The position numbers and the translations under genes were made by a program. Positions 1 to 5,039 of a stretch of DNA of 13,949 nucleotides are shown piece after piece. Positions within the stretch are counted from its first letter, which is position 1. Every line of letters starts with the position of its first letter. Source of the stretch: an uncultured Verrucomicrobiales bacterium. GTDB lineage: Bacteria; Verrucomicrobiota; Verrucomicrobiia; Verrucomicrobiales; Akkermansiaceae. Where the stretch lies: assembly GCA_937969125.1 (NCBI GenBank), contig CALBVA010000133.1, forward strand, positions 1 to 13,949, in the 5' to 3' direction. A model generated the notes under the pieces. That model made no database searches. It had not been told where the DNA came from and worked only from the letters and a program-made list of their open reading frames with translations.

Positions 1-1
1 T

Positions 2-712
2 GATGCGGAAACTGGCCTCTACTACTACGGCTACAGATACTACGATCCCGTGACAGGGAGGTGGCCAAGCAGAGATCCTATCGCGGAAGAAGGCGGATTA
101 AATGTGTATGCCTTCATCGACAATGACGGAGTGGGTGGATGGGACTTCTTGGGAATGACAGGTGATGAAAAGTGTTGTTGCGTGGACGATGTTCAAATCA
201 ACAAAAACGTTAAAGAAAATACGGGTGGTCGTAATAAGGTATTTGGTCATTCTTTTGATGTTGAGATTGATTTGTCATACAAAGATCCTCCCGATGGGGC
301 TGAGGCATGTGACTGTAGACTCTCTTGGTATGAGAGGACTGACAAGCCAGCTGTACTAAGATTAGGCCAGAAGCCTAATGAGTGGATCGATCTATGGGAG
401 GCTATTCTAAAATCAAAAAATCCGAAAAGATTTAAAATGTTCGATGATTGGCGGAACAGAGGCCCTGGAAATGATGATCCGAAAATTACTGATAATGCTA
501 ACCTAGGTGGGCTTGGGCTTTATGGGCATAATAGCAAGAGAAAATTGGAATTTGTGATCATTGTTCATAGTGGGTCTGACTGTGATTGCACCCATAAGCT
601 CAAGCAGGTCACCGCAGTTCAGGAGCTGGAAATAAAAAATGGAAAAGGTGTCAAGAGGACTTTCACAACACCTCATCCTAATCAACAACCTACACCTAAT
701 GGCCGGAAATAA
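2..712 (+). CDS. RHS repeat-associated core domain protein, C-terminal end (5' partial)
   Basis: The gene enters from the left edge and ends at TAA 710-712; 236 residues are visible. Residues 1-52 are the classic end of the RHS core, with the motifs GLYYYGYRYYDP, GRWPSRDPI, N-V-Y-A-F-I-D-N-D and the closing GWDFLGM. In this family the core closes a beta-cage shell, and the region after it is a variable C-terminal tip, often a toxin. Here the tip is about 184 residues. It has a CCC cluster at 58-60, two later C-x-C pairs, a W-Y-E-R-T segment and strand-like hydrophobic stretches near its end. I see no nuclease, deaminase, ADP-ribosyltransferase or protease motif. The cysteines and strands suggest an extracytoplasmic beta-rich domain, which is inference. 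The tip looks more AT-rich than the genes at 5-13 kb, as is common for exchangeable RHS tips. The family call is firm; the tip function is unknown. Confidence 0.9.
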   Translation, partial: DAETGLYYYGYRYYDPVTGRWPSRDPIAEEGGLNVYAFIDNDGVGGWDFLGMTGDEKCCCVDDVQINKNVKENTGGRNKVFGHSFDVEIDLSYKDPPDGAEACDCRLSWYERTDKPAVLRLGQKPNEWIDLWEAILKSKNPKRFKMFDDWRNRGPGNDDPKITDNANLGGLGLYGHNSKRKLEFVIIVHSGSDCDCTHKLKQVTAVQELEIKNGKGVKRTFTTPHPNQQPTPNGRK

Positions 713-980
713 TTTTAAAATAGTTGGAGTGTTTGCATTATGTGCCCTTTCTTGCCGAGAAGATAAGGTGCCTTCTGGGAGTGATCAGATGGATGTAAAT
801 CCATCTGAAATTCCGGAAAATTTACGATTTTCGCAGGTGGCTGTCGTGCAGATAGATAAATCTGAGGAAGTTTGTATTTATTTGCGGCAGCGAGGCATAG
901 AGAGTTATGTGAAAGGCTCCTTGGCTTATGCTTTGCATGTGGAAGATGATCGTTCATTTAAAGTCCACGGGAAATTATAG
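699..980 (+). CDS. Small predicted lipoprotein overlapping the RHS gene, possibly truncated
   Basis: The chosen start, ATG 699, lies 14 bp inside the end of the RHS gene, in another frame. It is preferred over the in-frame ATG at 639 because the protein then begins with a short basic region, a hydrophobic stretch and the lipobox-like LCALSC, a typical lipoprotein signal with Cys near residue 17. The mature part is about 75 residues. It contains E-E-V-C-I-Y-L-R-Q-R-G-I-E-S-Y-V, faintly like the start of DUF2007-type domains, where a helix leads to a G-I-x-x-x-V strand; this is a weak resemblance by eye. The last residues, K-V-H-G-K-L and the stop, are encoded by a sequence repeated 207 bp downstream, so the original C-terminus may be lost. 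The overlap suggests translational coupling to the RHS gene. By analogy with RHS loci it could be an immunity or accessory protein, but nothing in the sequence proves this. Confidence 0.6.
   Translation: MAGNNFKIVGVFALCALSCREDKVPSGSDQMDVNPSEIPENLRFSQVAVVQIDKSEEVCIYLRQRGIESYVKGSLAYALHVEDDRSFKVHGKL
960..978 (+). repeat. 19-bp direct repeat, copy 1
   Basis: AAAGTCCACGGGAAATTAT is matched at 17 of 19 positions by the copy at 1167-1185. This copy encodes the last residues of the small lipoprotein, whose TAG stop (978-980) begins at its final base. Confidence 0.65.
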
Positions 981-1166
981 AGAAAACCATTTGCGATCCT
1001 CAGTCTTCCTGGCGGGTTGAGGGACTCAGTAGTTGATCTGACAGTCTGGAGACACCATCCCGTCAATGTCCAAAGCCTGTCGGGGGTTCGTAAATGCCAA
1101 GTATCTTCGTCCTGCAACCGGCGCTACGGCACGGCTCCTGCTTCCGCGCGTTCCTGGCTGTCGTGT

Positions 1167-1185
1167 AAGGTCCACGGGAAACTAT
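1167..1185 (+). repeat. 19-bp direct repeat, copy 2
   Basis: AAGGTCCACGGGAAACTAT differs from the copy at 960-978 only at its third and sixteenth bases. It is followed within 5 bp by the 18-bp palindrome at 1190-1207. Confidence 0.65.
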
Positions 1186-1189
1186 TGAA

Positions 1190-1207
1190 ACCAGCTTCGA
1201 AGCTGGT
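1190..1207. repeat. 18-bp perfect palindrome
   Basis: ACCAGCTTCGAAGCTGGT is exactly self-complementary over 18 bp with no loop; the next base pair outward does not match. There is no T-run after it, so it is not a standard terminator. It may be a REP-like unit or a dimeric protein-binding site about 75 bp before the DUF445 start. Confidence 0.6.
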
Positions 1208-1281
1208 CGCTCTCTAAGCAGTAAAATCCCGTGACAGCTTTAGAGTGGCGGCTTAGATCAGTTCCCGTAGCGACTACCACG

Positions 1282-2013
1282 ATGACTGAGACTAAAGAGA
1301 AGCCGGCGATTAACAAAAGCCTCGTGACCAATCTCACCGCTTTCGCGCTGACTCTGCTTGGTTATTTTTACTGCGAAGCACTTTTCAATATCGGTCTTTT
1401 TGCATTGGCAGGTGCCCTGACCAACTGGCTCGCTGTCCACATGCTCTTTGAAAGAGTACCCGGCTTTTATGGTTCAGGAGTGATTCCCGCCCGCTTTGAG
1501 GATTTTAAACAAGGGATCCACCAACTGATTATGCGCCAGTTTTTCACCGAGGAAAATGTCGCCCGCTTTTTTAGCGGAGAGCAGTCTTCTCAGATCGAAC
1601 TTTCGCCACTCGTTGATTCAGTCGATCTCGATCCCTCATTTGAGGCTCTGAAGACCGCCGTGATGGAATCTAAATTCGGCGGAACTCTCGCCATGTTTGG
1701 CGGGGCCGCTGCACTCGATCCCATCAAGCCTGACTTTCTTCTGAAAATGCGGAAATCGGTGAAGGAGATTGTCTCCTCCACCGATTTCCAAGTGAAGCTG
1801 CAAGAATTGCTCGCCGGTGACGGAGATCATTCCGCCCTTCTAGATCGGGTCAGCATCATTGTGGAAAAACGTCTCGAGGAACTGACACCCGGAATGGTGA
1901 AGGACATCGTCCAAGAGATGATTCAAGTCCACCTCGGTTGGCTAGTCGTCTGGGGTGGAGTCTGCGGAGGGGTGATTGGCCTTTTGGCAGGAGTTGCTCG
2001 AGGAATCGCCTAG
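1282..2013 (+). CDS. DUF445 family membrane protein
   Basis: This 243-residue protein has two adjoining hydrophobic segments near the N-terminus (about 15-35 and 36-53) and one at the C-terminus (about 219-241). The signature G-A-L-T-N-W-L-A-V-H-M-L-F at 44-56 is typical of DUF445 (YheB/YjiN-like) proteins, and the following G-S-G-V-I-P-A-R motif supports this. The middle is a soluble, largely helical region. DUF445 proteins are inner-membrane proteins without a settled function. I chose ATG 1282 because it gives a short charged leader, M-T-E-T-K-E-K-P, before the first helix. A GTG at 1231 would add 17 residues of uneven composition. No clear ribosome binding site precedes either start. The gene converges on the minus-strand membrane protein with only 6 bp between stops. 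Confidence 0.8.
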   Translation: MTETKEKPAINKSLVTNLTAFALTLLGYFYCEALFNIGLFALAGALTNWLAVHMLFERVPGFYGSGVIPARFEDFKQGIHQLIMRQFFTEENVARFFSGEQSSQIELSPLVDSVDLDPSFEALKTAVMESKFGGTLAMFGGAAALDPIKPDFLLKMRKSVKEIVSSTDFQVKLQELLAGDGDHSALLDRVSIIVEKRLEELTPGMVKDIVQEMIQVHLGWLVVWGGVCGGVIGLLAGVARGIA

Positions 2014-2019
2014 CGAAAT

Positions 2020-2607
2020 CTATGTCAGCTCCGCCTTTGCCGAGGCCTTTTTCAAAAGAATCAGGCAGATGATGGGATAGACCATGCCGGGGATTAGACC
2101 GAGAACCAGGGACGTTTGAGAAATTGCTCCCACTGGCAAGGATGACCCTGTATTGGCCTGAACCAGTTTTTCAAAAGCGGGCCAGAAATCGGCATAGGCA
2201 CCCACTGTCAGGAAGTAGATGACGATGGCCGCTGCGATGCGGGCGGCTGCCCAGAGATTAGTCAGCTTTACACCGAGCATCTTCTTTTTCAGAAGCATAA
2301 TTCCGGCAACCAGAAGCAGAAGCCCTAGGACGATCAGCATGAGGCTCTGAGCATCATGTGCGCGGGTCACTTTGTCCAAGGCCTCCCGGGTTGCGGCATA
2401 CTCGGCCTTGTTTTTATCAAAATTGAACTGATCGGTGACCATGTGATGGAGCGACCTGTTCTTGCTGGTTTGATAGCCGGCTTGGGTCATCGGGAAAACT
2501 CCGGAGGCGATTCCGATGACCGCAATGACGATGTGGATAATTCCGAGGACCTTTGGGATCTTCGAAGCGTTTGGAGTCTGTGGTAGGGTTGGTGGCTGTT
2601 CGTTCAT
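2020..2607 (-). CDS. Predicted four-helix membrane protein, unknown function
   Basis: This 195-residue protein has a Pro-rich cytoplasmic-type start (about 1-18) and four hydrophobic segments at about 20-40, 87-106, 119-137 and 163-186. Between the first two lies a polar loop of about 45 residues with many Lys, Asp and Glu and a possible amphipathic helix (E-Y-A-A-T-R-E-A-L-D-K-V). K-K-K follows helix two and K-K follows helix four, so by the positive-inside rule those ends probably face the cytoplasm. I recognise no family motif. The start ATG at 2605-2607 is not preceded by a Shine-Dalgarno sequence. The 3' end faces the DUF445 gene. Confidence 0.7.
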   Translation of the reverse strand: MNEQPPTLPQTPNASKIPKVLGIIHIVIAVIGIASGVFPMTQAGYQTSKNRSLHHMVTDQFNFDKNKAEYAATREALDKVTRAHDAQSLMLIVLGLLLLVAGIMLLKKKMLGVKLTNLWAAARIAAAIVIYFLTVGAYADFWPAFEKLVQANTGSSLPVGAISQTSLVLGLIPGMVYPIICLILLKKASAKAELT

Positions 2608-2791
2608 GATTAGCTATTGGGAAATAGAGAGCAGGTTCATCCTGCCTCCATTCACCAGATATAGTGAGCGGGCCAACTACCGATGACAGGGTTTCTCCAG
2701 AAAAATTCGATTAGCCAAAAAAGTTTAAAAGGCGAAGCCGAATTCCAGCTCGCGAATCACGACTCTTCAATCTCTGAGGGTCTGATTCCCA

Positions 2792-2803
2792 GCCGCTTGC
2801 GGC
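2792..2803. repeat. Perfect short hairpin GCCGC-TT-GCGGC
   Basis: Five-base stem with a two-base loop and no following T-run. It may be REP-like; it is one of two hairpins in the gene-free stretch upstream of GH110. Confidence 0.4.
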
Positions 2804-2838
2804 GATCTAAACTCCCAAAAGAAATGAAGATACCCCTT

Positions 2839-2853
2839 CTTTGCGTAGCAAAG
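2839..2853. repeat. Perfect short hairpin CTTTGC-GTA-GCAAAG
   Basis: Six-base stem with a three-base loop. It lacks a T-run, so it is not called a terminator. Confidence 0.4.
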
Positions 2854-2998
2854 TCAGCGCGGGTGAGTGCTGAGGCTTTGCCACGGGGAGATTCATTGAA
2901 GACGGTTTAGCGCTTAAGCTGACGCGAGTGGGATTGGTGCTTCCATCATCGGGACAATTTCTTACCGTTCATTCAGTCCTCAGTGACTTGTCCTATTT

Positions 2999-4780
2999 AT
3001 GAAATTCCTTATCCCAATTGCACTACTCTGTGGCGGATCGTTGGCTTACGGGTCGACTTCGATCTCGATTGCTGATTTCGGTGGAAAGCCAGATGGCTCC
3101 GATACGATCCCGGCCCTGAAAAAGGCGCTTGCGGCCTGTAAGGCCCAAAAAGCAACTCAACTTGTTTTCCCACAGGGGACTTACAACTTTTTTCCAGATT
3201 TCGCTGATGAGCGTTATTGCTTCATTTCTAATAATGATGAGGGACTGAAGCGAATCGCTTTTAATCTGATTGGTTTTGAAAATCTTGAAATTGATGGAGG
3301 CGGATCGCTCTTCATGTTTCATGGGAAGATGAACCCCGTTATTGTGCGGGATTCTGAAGATGTCTCACTGAAAAATTTCGCTTTCGATTTTAAGCGTTCT
3401 TTCCACAGTGAAGCGACCATCGTAGGAGATCCTGAGGAAGGGCTCGATATTAAGATTAATGCTGAAGTTTTTCCATACAAAGTGCGGCAGGGCGTGTTGA
3501 TCTTTACAGATGGGGATAAATCCAAAGAGCGGAAGACGACGACAAAGTCAAAGAAGTTAATTTTTCCGTATGGTGGCTCGCTTGAGTTCGATCCGGTTAA
3601 AAAAGAGCCGGCCTATCTGGCGAAAGACCTTTGGGTCGGTCCTGCGGCTGTGGTGAAGAGAATGAAAGGAGGCGTGCTCCGCCTCTTGGACCCGAAGTTG
3701 ACTGGAAAGCCTGGCAATCGCATCATTTTTGGTCCGAGTCACCGTGAGCATCCTGGGATCGTGATCGACCGCTCTAAGGATACCTTGATCGATGGAGTCA
3801 CCGTGCATCATGCTGGAGGAATGGCGCTGATTGCTCAGCTCAGCCACAATGTGAAAATTCATAAAATGAAGACAGGGGCTCGTGAGGGCAGTGGGAGGCT
3901 TTTGAGTGCGACTGCTGATGCAACTCACTTTGTCAACTGCACTGGTAAGATTGAAATTGGTCACTGTAATTTTGAGGTTCAGAAGGATGATCCTTCTAAT
4001 CTTCACGGTCTTTACGCCCGAATCATGAAGCGCGAAGGGGATCACACCTTCCTCATCGCTATGATTCATCCGCAGCAATACGGAATCGATTTTGTAGATG
4101 TGGGTGATGAGCTGGAATTCGTAAACAGCAAGAGCCTTGTAACTTATGGGACTGGAGCAGTGGCTAAGGTCGAGCGGCTTAATAAGCAATACACCCGAGT
4201 TACAATGACCGAAGCACTGCCTAAAGAATTCGCGGTAGGGGACGCGATTGCTGAAATTCGAGAGTATCCAGAAATTCACATTCATCACTGCCGCATGCAC
4301 GGAAATCGGGCGCGTGGGCTTCTCCTCAATTGTCGTGGCAAAACCATCATTGAAGATAATCACTTCCATGTTCCAGGTACTGCAATTCTGTTCGAGAGTG
4401 ATGCCCGCTTCTGGTATGAGCAAGGAGGTGTGCGAGATTGTACGATCCGACGCAATGTGTTCGAGAATGGAAACTTTGGCCCGCTTCAGTGGGGAACGGG
4501 AGTAATTGAGGTGCGAGCTGGAATTGACGATGAGTTCAAGGCAACGAGCCGTTATAACAAGAATATTACCATTGAGGATAATACCTTTATTCTGTTTGAT
4601 CGGACAGCTATTGTGAGAACTTTCTCTGTAGAAGGTCTGACTATCAGAAATAACAAGGTGAAATATTCCCAGGCTTACCCTCGTCGCGGTTTGAATGATG
4701 AGCTTTTTGATATTCAATTCAGCGACAAAGTGATTATTGAAAATAATGAGATTCCAGAGTTGCCTGATTTTTTGAAATAA
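2999..4780 (+). CDS. Secreted GH110 alpha-1,3-galactosidase
   Basis: This 593-residue protein has a signal peptide at about 1-18, cleaved near A-Y-G/S; L-L-C at 9-11 is not a good lipobox. After A-D-F-G-G-K-P-D-G comes a right-handed parallel beta-helix with many N-N and short strand repeats. Several segments match my memory of GH110: C-F-I-S-N-N-D-E-G-L-K-R-I-A-F, R-S-F-H-S-E, D-A-T-H-F-V-N-C, D-D-P-S-N-L-H-G and R-A-R-G-L-L. GH110 enzymes are inverting and remove terminal alpha-1,3-linked galactose, as in blood group B or linear B glycans; some marine members prefer alpha-1,3-galactobiose from algal galactans. The likely catalytic acids are D307 and the D330-D331 pair, whose spacing of 23-24 residues equals that of the Asp set I recall from a characterised marine GH110 enzyme. 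Length is normal. The gene looks more AT-rich than its downstream neighbours, possibly from transfer. It has no Shine-Dalgarno sequence. Substrate is inferred from family only. Confidence 0.85.
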   Translation: MKFLIPIALLCGGSLAYGSTSISIADFGGKPDGSDTIPALKKALAACKAQKATQLVFPQGTYNFFPDFADERYCFISNNDEGLKRIAFNLIGFENLEIDGGGSLFMFHGKMNPVIVRDSEDVSLKNFAFDFKRSFHSEATIVGDPEEGLDIKINAEVFPYKVRQGVLIFTDGDKSKERKTTTKSKKLIFPYGGSLEFDPVKKEPAYLAKDLWVGPAAVVKRMKGGVLRLLDPKLTGKPGNRIIFGPSHREHPGIVIDRSKDTLIDGVTVHHAGGMALIAQLSHNVKIHKMKTGAREGSGRLLSATADATHFVNCTGKIEIGHCNFEVQKDDPSNLHGLYARIMKREGDHTFLIAMIHPQQYGIDFVDVGDELEFVNSKSLVTYGTGAVAKVERLNKQYTRVTMTEALPKEFAVGDAIAEIREYPEIHIHHCRMHGNRARGLLLNCRGKTIIEDNHFHVPGTAILFESDARFWYEQGGVRDCTIRRNVFENGNFGPLQWGTGVIEVRAGIDDEFKATSRYNKNITIEDNTFILFDRTAIVRTFSVEGLTIRNNKVKYSQAYPRRGLNDELFDIQFSDKVIIENNEIPELPDFLK

Positions 4781-4975
4781 ACAGAATGCCTTTTTGCCGA
4801 GCCAGATGAATTAACCATTAGAATCTATCGACGAACGGGAGAGAGTTTCGAGATCGTGGTTTTAACTGACCTGGAAGAGATCTTTAAGCTCCCTGAGGTC
4901 GAAGTAGAGACTCCTTTCGCGGAACTCTGCCGCGATGTCGAACTCATTGTGGATCAGCCAAAATCTGTGCGATGA
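4781..4975 (+). pseudogene. Remnant of a C-terminal domain, possibly Uma2-like
   Basis: Directly after the GH110 stop and in the same frame lies a 64-codon open stretch ending at TGA 4973-4975. It reads like real protein: E-P-D-E-L-T-I-R-I-Y-R-R-T-G-E, then L-E-E-I-F-K-L-P-E-V-E-V and T-P-F-A-E-L-C-R-D-V. This strand, acidic turn and L-P-E pattern with a closing F-A-E-L resembles the C-terminal end of Uma2-type putative endonuclease domains (PD-(D/E)XK fold). The match is by eye and weak. There is no good start codon and no N-terminal half, so it is probably a leftover of a gene lost when the GH110 gene, or DNA before it, was joined here. Expression as a GH110 readthrough tail is less likely. 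Confidence 0.4.
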
Positions 4976-5039
4976 ATGGATGATTATGGTGCTCTGTCTT
5001 TGACCTTCTCAAGCCTTCTTCATTTTCTAAAACTGGGAG

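Larger units (their letters stand above)
981..1281. other. Non-coding stretch after the RHS/lipoprotein pair
   Basis: No convincing gene is seen. The stretch holds the second copy of a 19-bp direct repeat and an 18-bp palindrome. On the minus strand, about 1166 down to 1036, an open frame without a clear start reads R-R-Y-L-A-F-T-N-P-R-Q-A-L-D-I-D-G-M-V and ends at a stop; on the plus strand a 66-codon frame spans 1017-1217. Neither has a ribosome binding site or a recognisable domain. I read the stretch as a dispersed repeat or the remains of a small mobile element. No T-rich hairpin terminator is visible. Confidence 0.5.
2608..2998. other. 391-bp gene-free region with small hairpins
   Basis: This lies between the divergently transcribed four-helix membrane protein and the GH110 gene, so it must hold both promoters, but I cannot assign -35/-10 boxes with confidence. 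A 75-codon frame (2683-2910) has low-complexity, arginine- and serine-rich translation and no domain; I do not call it a gene. Two perfect hairpins (2792-2803 and 2839-2853) lie between partial inverted repeats, TCTTCAA at 2764-2770 and TTGAAGA at 2896-2902. This looks like an old repeat or small mobile-element remnant. Confidence 0.5.

Noticed and set aside
1017..1217. 66-codon open frame
   Set aside because: It spans the second direct repeat and the palindrome, has no domain or ribosome binding site, and reads as repeat DNA.
2683..2910. 75-codon open frame upstream of GH110
   Set aside because: The translation is low in complexity, and it runs through two hairpins. It looks like non-coding repeat DNA.
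2952..2993. GGACAA / TTGTCC inverted pair just before the GH110 start
   Set aside because: The arms are only 6 bp with 30 bp between them, which is expected by chance; no further support is visible.
3557..4717. Long open frame of 386 codons on the minus strand
   Set aside because: It lies wholly inside the GH110 gene, whose family motifs are clear. The antisense translation has no domain and atypical composition.
5000..5030. Possible promoter TTGACC with a TTCTAA box before the SNF2 gene
   Set aside because: The -10 match is poor and the spacing is 19 bp, so I do not call it.
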